A DNA stretch of 15,110 nt from Anaerolineales bacterium (GTDB lineage: Bacteria; Chloroflexota; Anaerolineae; Anaerolineales; Villigracilaceae): contig JAICRQ010000028.1 of assembly GCA_025966435.1 (NCBI GenBank), positions 1-15,110 of the forward strand, written 5' to 3'. The notes below the pieces were generated by a model. The model was given only the letters and a program-made list of their open reading frames with translations. It did not search any database and was not told the DNA's origin. Shown in pieces: positions 5,902 through 12,928 of the stretch. How positions within the stretch are numbered: the first letter of the stretch is position 1; each line of letters opens with the position of its first letter. The position numbers and the translations under genes were made by a program.

Positions 5902-7326
5902 CTATGAGTTCAATCGAATCGCGACCAGTTGAATATTGGTCATATCTTCCATCGCAAATTTGACACCTTCCCTGCCTAATCCGCTTTGTCGATTGCCACC
6001 ATACGGCATATGGTCCGCACGGAAGTTGGGTGTGTCATTGATGATGACTCCCCCAAAGTTCAGCCGTTTAACCGCTTTGAATACGCGGTCGATATCTCTT
6101 GTGAACACACCGACTTGCAAACCAAACTTTGTATCGTTTGCCTGCTGGAGGGCAGACTCGAAATCGTCGCTGGAAATGATAGATGCGACCGGGGCAAAAA
6201 CTTCTTCTGCAACAACCTTCATGTCATCCTGAACACTTGTCAATACGGTTGGATAATACACCGTGCCATTCCGTTTGCCGCCCGTCAACACCTTTGCACC
6301 TGCTGTCTGCGCTTCCTCGACCCAATCCTCGATTCGATCCACTTCCTTCGGGTCGATCATTGGTCCTACATCAACCCGTTCATCCAGCGGATCGCCCACT
6401 ACCATCGCTTCGGTCGCTTTGACGAATTTCTCGGAGAACGGTTCATAGACCTGTTTCTCACTGTAGATACGCTGAACGGAGATACAGACCTGCCCCGAGT
6501 TATAGTACGCGCCTACAGCAGCCCGCTTGGCGACGAAGTCCAAGTCCGCGTCTGGCGCGATCACAACCGGAGATGTATTGCCAAGCTCGAGAGTTACTTT
6601 TTTGATTCCCGCTACCGACAAAATATGACGACCCACTTCGGGGCTGCCAGTGAACGTGATCTTATCCACACGCGGGTCGGTCACGAGCCACTCGCCGACG
6701 GTTCCCCCCGAGCCGACAATAAGATTGATCGCGCCAGCAGGCAGACCAGCCTCCATAAGGATCTGGCAAAGCTTTACCGCAGCGAGAGGAGTAGTCGTCG
6801 CTGGTTTCAGAACTAACGTATTCCCGGCGGCGAGTGCCGGAGCCACCTTGTGGGCAACCAGGTTAAGCGGAAAGTTAAACGGGCTGATCGCCGCGATGAC
6901 ACCCACAGGGCGCCGCGTCCAAAAGCCGAAATAACCTTCCCCTGCCGGAACAGCATCCAACGGGATGGTCTCTCCGTGCAGGCGCTTTGCTTCCTCAGAG
7001 GCAATCGTAAAGGTGCTGACCGCGCGGTCCACTTCTGCCCGCGCGAACTTGAGTGCTTTCCCGGCTTCGGCGGCAATCGTCTTTGCCAAATCATCGGCGC
7101 GTTCCTGAATCAATGTGGCAGTGCGAAATAAGATCTCTGCCCGTTTGTAGGCCGGCAGGTCTGCCATCACGTCTTCCGCGCGCTCAGCGGCGGCGATGGC
7201 TGTGTCCACGTCCTCTTTGCGAGCAGTGGGCACTGTGCCGATTGTTTCATCGCTGTATTTGTTTTTTACTTCCAGCGTAGATCCACCCTCTACCCATTGC
7301 CCATCAATCAAGAGTTTATATTCCAC
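5902..7326 (-). CDS. Aldehyde dehydrogenase, lactaldehyde/succinate-semialdehyde type
   Basis: A 474-residue NAD(P)-dependent aldehyde dehydrogenase with N151 in SPFNFP, E247 in LELGN, C281 in SGQVCISVQRI and E375 in EEVFAP. The C-terminal FRADHMPYGGNRQSGLGREG is typical of the lactaldehyde, phosphonoacetaldehyde and GAPN-like branch. In this cluster the natural missing step is succinate semialdehyde to succinate, so I infer that role, but sequence does not settle the substrate. The start is GTG at 7326, with AAGGAG eight bases before it. It lies 110 bases downstream of the aldehyde:ferredoxin oxidoreductase gene and 28 bases upstream of the PatD-like gene. It is clearly not a recent duplicate of the PatD-like enzyme: the two differ throughout, including around the catalytic Cys. 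Confidence 0.82.
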   Translation of the reverse strand: MEYKLLIDGQWVEGGSTLEVKNKYSDETIGTVPTARKEDVDTAIAAAERAEDVMADLPAYKRAEILFRTATLIQERADDLAKTIAAEAGKALKFARAEVDRAVSTFTIASEEAKRLHGETIPLDAVPAGEGYFGFWTRRPVGVIAAISPFNFPLNLVAHKVAPALAAGNTLVLKPATTTPLAAVKLCQILMEAGLPAGAINLIVGSGGTVGEWLVTDPRVDKITFTGSPEVGRHILSVAGIKKVTLELGNTSPVVIAPDADLDFVAKRAAVGAYYNSGQVCISVQRIYSEKQVYEPFSEKFVKATEAMVVGDPLDERVDVGPMIDPKEVDRIEDWVEEAQTAGAKVLTGGKRNGTVYYPTVLTSVQDDMKVVAEEVFAPVASIISSDDFESALQQANDTKFGLQVGVFTRDIDRVFKAVKRLNFGGVIINDTPNFRADHMPYGGNRQSGLGREGVKFAMEDMTNIQLVAIRLNS

Positions 7327-7368
7327 GCAATTTGCTCCTTAAAAGTTAGCAACCATTAACAAAGGAGT

Positions 7369-7416
7369 AGTCGGATTGGCAACACCGCACCTGTGGTTCG
7401 GTGCAGCTGTCCGACT
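7369..7416 (-). other. Nested inverted repeat between AOR and aldehyde dehydrogenase genes
   Basis: AGTCGGA (7369-7375) with TCCGACT (7410-7416), and inside it CACCG (7383-7387) with CGGTG (7399-7403). The minus-strand tail CTCCTTTGTTAA is a poor T-run. It may be an RNA stability or attenuation element in the 110-base gap; I see no promoter there. Confidence 0.35.
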
Positions 7417-7436
7417 TACTTTGCCAGGCTCAAATT

Positions 7437-9329
7437 TTACAATGCCCAGGCGATATCCAGGCGTTCCATCGTTTCGGTTGTTGGAACGCCGTTATTCGTC
7501 CAGCCTGCCAGCCGATAATATTCGTCGATCGCGGATTCGATCTCCTCGTGCGTCAGAGCAATTCCTGCCGTGGGACCAGCTCCCTGCAATTTCTTGAAAA
7601 ATTTCTTTGGTAGCTTATCATCTTTGCGGTCCAGACCCTCGCGGGCATTAAACATGCGGAAGAGATTCAAACGGCGCTCGCCAACGGTCATGAGTTCTTC
7701 CACGGTAATGTCCCAACCGGTGACGGCTCGAATCATCTCAACAGTTTCCGCGGGACCGTAGAGCGTCCAGGCAGGACCAAAAACGAATTGGCAAAGCTCA
7801 GCGGAGTCCAACATCGAATAGAAAACCTCGGTGAGGTAAGCAAAGCGCACCTTCTCAGGCGTGAGGCTGTAGCCAGGCTGTGGCTCGCTCAGACCGATCA
7901 GCTTAAGGCGGTTGAGGTTGAGGTCGGCGACGCCTTCTTCATAATAGGGATCATGCTCGCTGGACTGATGATCCGCACCGAATGGGTTCACTGCGTAGAT
8001 TAGCCCAAGGCTTCGTTTCGCCTGCGGCATGTGGGCGGGCGCTTCTGCCCCTTTAACCGTGATGAGAAAATCCTCGGAACCTTTCCCCCAGATCTTCGCG
8101 GCGCGCTCCGAACCCTGACCGAGCGTCCTTCCAAATTCTCCCTCGGCGTTAAGCATCATTTCCAGCGCCCGGATCATAGCATCCGCATCGCCGAATCTCA
8201 GTTCAAGCCCATGTGTCTGCTCTTTATTGATGACGCCCTTTTCGAAGCACTCCATCGCGAACGCAATCGTCGCGCCTGCAGCGATGGTATCGACAGAATA
8301 CTCATTACACATCTGGTTGGCAAGCGAGATCGCCGCCAGGTCGCTGACGCCGCAATATGAACCAAAGGTGCCTAGTGTTTCGTACTCGGGTCCACCATAT
8401 CTGGGCTCTGCACGATAGGCACCCTCTTTGATCTCCACGACGCGCTTGCAGCGCACCACGCAGGCGAAGCAGGTATCGCGCTCTTTGAGGATGGTCTCCA
8501 CCATGCGCGCCCCGCTAATGTCTTCACAGGAATCGAACTGACCTTCGTTGTAGTTACGAGCGGGAAGGGAACCGATTGTATTTTGGAACAGCACAACTGT
8601 GGCAGTCCCTTCAGCTGCAAGACCGGGCATATCCGGGTTATCGGGCAAAATTTTGGGACCTGTTCTATTGAGGGCTATCAGGGCTTTTGGATCGGCAATG
8701 AGGGGTTTCTTTTTCCCTCGAACGACCACTGCTTTGAGATTTTTGGATGCCATCACAAGGCCCATGCCTGTCCGTCCATTGTGACGGTTGGACATGGATA
8801 CCAGTGACGAGAATAGGACACCTTTTTCCGCCGCGGGTCCGTGCTGCAGAATCTCTGCTTTCGGATCTGCTTCCTGATGAATAATATCGTCCACTTCCCC
8901 CGTTTTTTTTCCCATCAAATGGGCAGCATCGCGTAATTCTGCGTGACCGTCAATGATTGCCAGATAAACCGGCGTGGGAGACTTACCCTTAATTACGATG
9001 CCATCAAACCCAGCAAACTTTAGCTCTGCCGGGAAGAAGCCACCACTCTGCGAGTCGCCAATACCGCCGCTTATCGGTGACTTGGCATTGGCATTGATTC
9101 GGCTCTGACCGGAAATCGCCGCGCCCGTGGTCACACCGGTCATCAACGTTAATACATTTTCAGGACTCAGAGGGTCTGCGCCCTTTGGCATTTCGCGCAG
9201 GATGTAATGCATCCCCATTGCGCTTCCGCCCAGATACTTGCGATAAAAGGCTTCCGTGGGCTCCTCTACCATGAGCTCACCTGTTGTCAAATCCACGTGC
9301 AGGATCTTTCCGTTGTAACCGTAGGGCAT
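7437..9329 (-). CDS. aor: Tungsten-dependent aldehyde:ferredoxin oxidoreductase
   Basis: A 630-residue member of the AOR family. These enzymes oxidise aldehydes to acids with ferredoxin, using a tungsten bis-pterin cofactor and one 4Fe-4S cluster. Cluster ligands are visible as C287-x2-C290-x3-C294 and C513, close to the spacing in the Pyrococcus enzyme. The N-terminal MPYGYNGKILHVDLTTGE, KYLGGSAMG, and the GGFFPAELKFAGFDGIVIKG segment are family marks of the pterin-binding domain. It works in the cytoplasm and implies low-potential ferredoxin and tungstate uptake in the host. It is the first gene of the catabolic cluster, with GAGGAGAT before the ATG and its own extended -10 promoter. Preferred aldehyde unknown; by context an aminoaldehyde or succinate semialdehyde. 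An acid-reducing role, as in carboxylic acid reduction, is possible. Confidence 0.92.
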   Translation of the reverse strand: MPYGYNGKILHVDLTTGELMVEEPTEAFYRKYLGGSAMGMHYILREMPKGADPLSPENVLTLMTGVTTGAAISGQSRINANAKSPISGGIGDSQSGGFFPAELKFAGFDGIVIKGKSPTPVYLAIIDGHAELRDAAHLMGKKTGEVDDIIHQEADPKAEILQHGPAAEKGVLFSSLVSMSNRHNGRTGMGLVMASKNLKAVVVRGKKKPLIADPKALIALNRTGPKILPDNPDMPGLAAEGTATVVLFQNTIGSLPARNYNEGQFDSCEDISGARMVETILKERDTCFACVVRCKRVVEIKEGAYRAEPRYGGPEYETLGTFGSYCGVSDLAAISLANQMCNEYSVDTIAAGATIAFAMECFEKGVINKEQTHGLELRFGDADAMIRALEMMLNAEGEFGRTLGQGSERAAKIWGKGSEDFLITVKGAEAPAHMPQAKRSLGLIYAVNPFGADHQSSEHDPYYEEGVADLNLNRLKLIGLSEPQPGYSLTPEKVRFAYLTEVFYSMLDSAELCQFVFGPAWTLYGPAETVEMIRAVTGWDITVEELMTVGERRLNLFRMFNAREGLDRKDDKLPKKFFKKLQGAGPTAGIALTHEEIESAIDEYYRLAGWTNNGVPTTETMERLDIAWAL

Positions 9330-9356
9330 GACGATCTCCTCTATGCAGTTTTGTCC

Positions 9357-9386
9357 ATTATAACAAGCGCCTCAGGCTGGGAACAA
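9357..9386 (-). promoter_or_regulatory. Extended -10 promoter of the AOR gene
   Basis: On the minus strand TGTTATAAT (9365-9357) is a perfect extended -10. A weak -35, TTGTTC (9386-9381), stands 18 bases upstream. The start would be near 9350, giving a leader of about 20 bases with the ribosome site GAGGAGAT. This separates the AOR-to-aminotransferase unit from the gene before it. Confidence 0.6.
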
Positions 9387-9432
9387 CCTGACCTTTCCGA
9401 AACAGACAAAAGTAAACCTCTTTGCGAAGGCA

Positions 9433-10683
9433 TCAGTCTTCATCCAATTCGCTTGTTACCGAACCGTCAATCTCTCTACTCATTTCTTCGATCGCGTAGG
9501 GAAAGCCATAATCTGCCATTCTTTCCATGAACGGGATGGGGTCAAATGCCTCCGGACCGAATACACCGCGTCCCTTCCAGATGCCGTGCTCGAGCAAATC
9601 CATGGCGATCACCGGGCTAAACGCAGTCTGCATGACGACTGCCTGGCAGCCCCATGTTTCCATGCATTCCTGATTATCCGCCACCTGATAGATATACACC
9701 TCGCGCGGCTTGCCATCCTTCCAGCCTTTGACCCACGTGCCGGCGCAGGTTTTTCCATGCATTTTATCGCCAAGATGGGCAGGATCAGGAAGACATGCCG
9801 CCACCACATCGCGCGGCGCTACCTGCACGCCCTTGACGTTGATATTCTCTTTGTTGTCGAGACCCAACATATGTAGAGTCTTCAAGACACGAATGAACTG
9901 TTCGCCCAGCCCGTATTTGAAGGTGACGCGCTTCGCCTTGATCCAGCGCGGCATAAGCAGAACTTCCTCGTGCTCTACATTAACCACGTCCAGGGGGCCG
10001 ATCCCTTCCGGGAACTCAAAGATCTCATGCTCGGAGAACGGTTCAGTTGTGTACCAACCCTTGTCCTTTTCCCAGATCACCGGCGGATTCAAACATTCTT
10101 CGATCGTGGTCCAGATCGAAAAGTTTGGCGCAAATTCATAACCGTCGATTGTAATGTTCGCGCCATCCCGGACGCCAATTTCATCGATTTCATCAAAAAG
10201 ATGGTCCTGGGCGTAGCAGGCGAAGACGTCTGACATGCCAGGCTCTACGCCGATTCCCACAAGAGCAAGCAGGTTTTTCTGTTCCCAGTCTTTGGCTTTC
10301 TCGAACTGATAATCTCCGAGCTTGACACCCGTCTTGTGGAACGGGTCTTCCGGATTTGGCTCGGAGAGAGTCATTGCCATGTCCATGTAATTGACGCCGA
10401 CACAATATGCCGCCTCGAAGATCTGTTTGTTGAAGACCGGGTCGACCGCATTCATAATAAGGTCGACACGATATTTCTTCGCCAGCGCTTCGATATCCTG
10501 CTGTTTGCTGGCATCCATAAATTCTGTTGGAAATCGTTTCGGGTCACCCAGTTTTTGCTGTACCTCCTCGGCACGCCTCACGTTGTAATCGGCAAGCACC
10601 ATCAACTCCATCCACGGACGGGATTGCGCGATTGTTGCAATGGCTTCCCCTACACCCCCCACCCCCGCGAGTAAGACTCTCAT
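9433..10683 (-). CDS. Saccharopine-dehydrogenase-family oxidoreductase, carboxynorspermidine-dehydrogenase-like
   Basis: A 416-residue protein with an N-terminal Rossmann fold (GVGGVG at 7-12) and the saccharopine dehydrogenase C-terminal domain. From memory of the Vibrio carboxynorspermidine dehydrogenase, several stretches line up in order: a GIGVEPGMSDVFACYAQDHL region with HLFDEID, the KR-F-GLGEQ region, TCAGTWVKGWKDGKPREVYI and FDPIPFME near the end. That enzyme condenses aspartate semialdehyde with a diamine by NADPH reduction. Among polyamine genes this suggests action on a polyamine or its aminoaldehyde, in either direction, but no decarboxylase partner (NspC) is in the window. Lysine 6-dehydrogenase is an alternative of the same superfamily. 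Start supported by AAAGGAG. It follows the Lrp-type gene by 93 bases and is probably co-transcribed with it. Confidence 0.7.
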   Translation of the reverse strand: MRVLLAGVGGVGEAIATIAQSRPWMELMVLADYNVRRAEEVQQKLGDPKRFPTEFMDASKQQDIEALAKKYRVDLIMNAVDPVFNKQIFEAAYCVGVNYMDMAMTLSEPNPEDPFHKTGVKLGDYQFEKAKDWEQKNLLALVGIGVEPGMSDVFACYAQDHLFDEIDEIGVRDGANITIDGYEFAPNFSIWTTIEECLNPPVIWEKDKGWYTTEPFSEHEIFEFPEGIGPLDVVNVEHEEVLLMPRWIKAKRVTFKYGLGEQFIRVLKTLHMLGLDNKENINVKGVQVAPRDVVAACLPDPAHLGDKMHGKTCAGTWVKGWKDGKPREVYIYQVADNQECMETWGCQAVVMQTAFSPVIAMDLLEHGIWKGRGVFGPEAFDPIPFMERMADYGFPYAIEEMSREIDGSVTSELDED

Positions 10684-10742
10684 AAACTCCTTTCGCTTGG
10701 CTCCACCGCCCGTCCTGTTGCGGGGGCAGACGTAGTTTTTTT

Positions 10743-10769
10743 GCTGCGCAGACTTTGTGTCTGCGCAGC
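10743..10769 (-). other. Perfect 11-bp GC-rich hairpin between lrp and dehydrogenase genes
   Basis: GCTGCGCAGAC (10743-10753) pairs perfectly with 10759-10769 around a five-base loop, eight bases past the Lrp-type stop. On the minus strand it is followed by a run of seven A, not T, so it is not a standard terminator for that strand. Next to it lies the palindrome GAACGTTC (10770-10777). It may be an RNA-processing or pausing element, or a protein-binding site. Confidence 0.5.
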
Positions 10770-10776
10770 GAACGTT

Positions 10777-11241
10777 CTAAAAATAAACTTCCTTGATGAT
10801 CTTCAAATGAAGAAACGATTCCGATTCACGCACGCCCTCGATGGTGGAAAGCTTTTCGGTAATGAAACTCAGCAAATGCTCATGGTCGCGGCAAACCACC
10901 TCAGCGAAGAGATCAAATCGCCCGCTCGCAATGACCATATAAATAACCTCATCGAGCTTCGAAATTTTTTCTGCCACATCGAGGAGCTTGCTGCCATCCA
11001 CCCGGATCCCAATCATCGCCATGGTCTTGAACCCCATGCGGAGTGGATTGGTGATTGCTACGACCTTAAGATACCCCTGCTCCACGAGGCGATTGTAGCG
11101 AAGCCGGATCATGCCGGGTGATACATTCAACTGTTCCGCAATCTGGGAAAAGGCAGCGCGACCGTCTTTGCGGAGGGCGTTAATGATCTGCCGGTCGATT
11201 TCGTCGGTTTGCGATGTCACATTGACAATATCACTTGACAT
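10777..11241 (-). CDS. Lrp/AsnC family transcriptional regulator
   Basis: A 154-residue protein with the full layout of the Lrp/AsnC family: an N-terminal winged helix-turn-helix (about 12-58, DEIDRQIINALRKDGR, then IAEQLNVSPGMIRLRYNRLVEQGYL) and a C-terminal ligand-binding RAM domain (about 70-150, with TMAMIGIRVDG, GRFDLFAEVVCRD and ESFLHLKI). Such proteins sense amino acids or related small molecules and act as dimers or octamers. Sitting between the pot genes and the catabolic genes, it is the likely local regulator; the ligand could be an amino acid or a polyamine breakdown product. It has no ribosome binding site, and its -10 element ends six bases before the ATG, which suggests a leaderless transcript. 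Confidence 0.9.
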   Translation of the reverse strand: MSSDIVNVTSQTDEIDRQIINALRKDGRAAFSQIAEQLNVSPGMIRLRYNRLVEQGYLKVVAITNPLRMGFKTMAMIGIRVDGSKLLDVAEKISKLDEVIYMVIASGRFDLFAEVVCRDHEHLLSFITEKLSTIEGVRESESFLHLKIIKEVYF

Positions 11242-11247
11242 GAGACT

Positions 11248-11276
11248 ATGCTATGCGGATTATGCAGTAAAGTCAA
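11248..11276 (-). promoter_or_regulatory. Promoter of the Lrp-type gene, leaderless arrangement
   Basis: On the minus strand TTGACT (11276-11271), a 17-base spacer and TAGCAT (11253-11248). The ATG follows after AGTCTC, so transcription would start at or within a base or two of it. The absence of a Shine-Dalgarno sequence fits. Confidence 0.5.
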
Positions 11277-11337
11277 GGAATTGTTGCCGAATCAGCATAT
11301 AACTATAAGTTTCAATAAGAATTGTGACAAAAGAAAC

Positions 11338-11366
11338 AAAATGCCCGGCACTTTGCAGGGCATTTT
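11338..11366 (-). terminator. Intrinsic terminator after the 66-residue gene
   Basis: AAAATGCCC (11338-11346) and GGGCATTTT (11358-11366) form a 9-bp stem with an 11-base loop. A/T ends on both sides make it work in both directions. It closes the potABCD unit and its small trailing gene 18 bases past the stop, upstream of the Lrp promoter. Confidence 0.75.
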
Positions 11367-11383
11367 AAGTGGGATAGCAGGCT

Positions 11384-11584
11384 TTATTCGTCCCGTAAAG
11401 CTTTCTCTTCCGGTTTTGGTTTTGAGCCAATCTCCACCACTTGTACCTGAACTTGGTAGCGTTTTTCACCAATCTGGATCTTCCCCATCCCGAAATAGCC
11501 TCTCGACCCCGTCTTGAACTGTTTTTCCGGCGCGGTCAACGTGCCAACGACTTGATCGTTTTCCTTGAGCTCGACAAAAAGCAT
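11384..11584 (-). CDS. Unknown 66-residue protein
   Basis: I do not recognise a family. The protein starts MLFVELKENDQVVGTLTAPE, has a Gly-rich middle (SRGYFGMGKI), alternating hydrophobic residues in RYQVQVQVVEIG that suggest beta strands, and a charged tail. No signal or membrane segment and no cysteine. The ATG at 11584 is chosen because GAGGAG stands about seven bases before it; the ATG at 11590 would overlap that site, and the longer frame to 11647 runs through the potD terminator. It lies 87 bases past potD, behind a strong terminator, so its expression depends on read-through or on a promoter I cannot see. A clear terminator follows it. Confidence 0.65.
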   Translation of the reverse strand: MLFVELKENDQVVGTLTAPEKQFKTGSRGYFGMGKIQIGEKRYQVQVQVVEIGSKPKPEEKALRDE

Positions 11585-11627
11585 AATCATTCTCCTCAAT
11601 CGTTTTCCGTATCGTCTGAAAAGAAAG

Positions 11628-11658
11628 GTGACAGCCATGTGAAACACATGGCTGTCAC
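11628..11658 (-). terminator. Intrinsic terminator after potD
   Basis: GTGACAGCCATGTG (11628-11641) pairs perfectly with 11645-11658 around a three-base loop. On the minus strand the stem is followed by CTTTCTTTTC. It starts 13 bases past the potD stop and probably ends most transcription of the transport operon. Confidence 0.8.
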
Positions 11659-11671
11659 TTTAATCCCAGTA

Positions 11672-12835
11672 TTATTGGCTTCCGACAGCAGCCTTGAATT
11701 CGGTCCAGATGCGGTCGTAAAGTTCGAGAGCATCTCCAACGTCTTCAATCCACTGCAAGTTCGCGGCAACGTCCTCAGGCGGGTAAACACTTTCATCTTC
11801 CAAAATCGCCGGATCAATGAATTCCTTGGCAGCTGCATTTGGCGTGCCATACCCAACCCATTCGGCGTTCTGGGCAGCGATCTCGGGATCGTTGAGGTAG
11901 TTCATGAAGACCATTGCCGTGTAAGGATTCGGTGCGCTAACGGGAATCGCCATGTTATCCTGCCAAATCACTGCGCCTTCCTGCGGAATCACATAGGTGA
12001 TGCCTTCGCGCCCTCCCGAGTCAGGCAAGCCAGCCAGGATCGCGTCACCAGTCCACATGTGACCCAGGACTGTTTCACCTGAGATGATCAGGTCGTCGTT
12101 GGTCTGGCTGTCGTAGGCTTTCACACATTCCGACTGTTCAATCAGCAGACTCTTCGCCTCTTCCAGGTGGGCAGGGTCGGTATCGTTCACCGAGTACCCG
12201 AGATGGATCAGAGCGGCGCCAATCGTCTCACGCTCATCGTCAAGCATGCTGATCTGGCCGCAGTAGGGCGACTCTGGATCGAACATCATGCTCCAGGAGG
12301 GTTCCAGGTCAGTCACGACATTTGTATCCACTGCAAAGCCAGATGTGCCCCAGAAGTATGGCACCGTATATTGCTGCTCGGGATCGAAATACTGATTGAC
12401 ATTCAGCGGATCCATATGCTCGATGTTGGTGATCACATTCCAATCCAGCTCCATCAGCATCTCTTCGTCAACCATGATCTGCACCATGTAATCAGAGGGC
12501 ACAACAATATCATAGTCTGCGCCACCGGCTTGCAGCGTGGCAAGAAGGGTTTCATTCGAATCGAAATTGGTTTCCGTGACTTGTACGCCACACTCTTCCT
12601 CAAATTGAGTGAGGATCTCAGGGTCCATATACTCTACCCAGGTATAGAGGAAAATTTCCTCTGCAAGCTGTGACTGATCACCACAACGTTCGGTGGTCTC
12701 ACCTCCTGCAGGTGCCTCTGTTGCCCCAGGTGCTTCAGTTCTGGCTGGCGCCTCCGTCGCCGTCGTTTGCCCCCCGCCGCAGGCAGCCAGGATCACCGCG
12801 GCAGCCATAAGTGTGTAAATCAGACTCTTCTTCAT
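11672..12835 (-). CDS. potD: Spermidine/putrescine ABC transporter substrate-binding lipoprotein
   Basis: A 387-residue PotD-like binding protein that captures polyamines outside the membrane and passes them to PotB/PotC. It has a lipoprotein signal with lipobox LAAC (C19), then a low-complexity linker with three TEAP repeats (about 27-42), common in Chloroflexota lipoproteins, and a periplasmic-binding fold. Family-like stretches are FLYTWVEYMDPEILTQFEEE (about 62-81), ADYDIVVPSDYM and VPYFWGTSGFAVD. Ligand contacts in PotD are mainly Asp, Glu and aromatic residues, of which there are many here, but I cannot fix putrescine versus spermidine. The start is supported by AAAGGAGAG. It follows potC after a 93-base gap and ends at a strong terminator. 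Confidence 0.9.
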   Translation of the reverse strand: MKKSLIYTLMAAAVILAACGGGQTTATEAPARTEAPGATEAPAGGETTERCGDQSQLAEEIFLYTWVEYMDPEILTQFEEECGVQVTETNFDSNETLLATLQAGGADYDIVVPSDYMVQIMVDEEMLMELDWNVITNIEHMDPLNVNQYFDPEQQYTVPYFWGTSGFAVDTNVVTDLEPSWSMMFDPESPYCGQISMLDDERETIGAALIHLGYSVNDTDPAHLEEAKSLLIEQSECVKAYDSQTNDDLIISGETVLGHMWTGDAILAGLPDSGGREGITYVIPQEGAVIWQDNMAIPVSAPNPYTAMVFMNYLNDPEIAAQNAEWVGYGTPNAAAKEFIDPAILEDESVYPPEDVAANLQWIEDVGDALELYDRIWTEFKAAVGSQ

Positions 12836-12874
12836 TTCTCTCTCCTTTCGAAATGGCGAATCTCTAGTAGATCA

Positions 12875-12928
12875 TTAACCAGAATTGGATTGCTCGGCGT
12901 TGGTGTTTATCGGAAGCATCACCTCCTT
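12875..12928 (-). other. Full-length Shine-Dalgarno sequence with 14-codon mini-ORF after potC
   Basis: Directly after the potC stop the minus strand reads AAGGAGGTGAT (12928-12918), an 11-base complement of the 16S rRNA tail. The only start near it is the ATG at 12919, overlapping its end, giving the peptide MLPINTNAEQSNSG. That spacing is too short for efficient initiation, so it may be a standby or ribosome-loading site before potD, or a chance remnant. PotD has its own site further on. Confidence 0.3.

Noticed and set aside
5986..6816. A 276-residue open frame on the plus strand
   Set aside because: It lies wholly antisense to the aldehyde dehydrogenase gene, whose catalytic residues are intact; the frame has no family pattern and no ribosome site.
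11584..11647. Longer start of the small protein after potD
   Set aside because: It would run through the potD terminator stem, while a strong ribosome site precedes the ATG at 11584.
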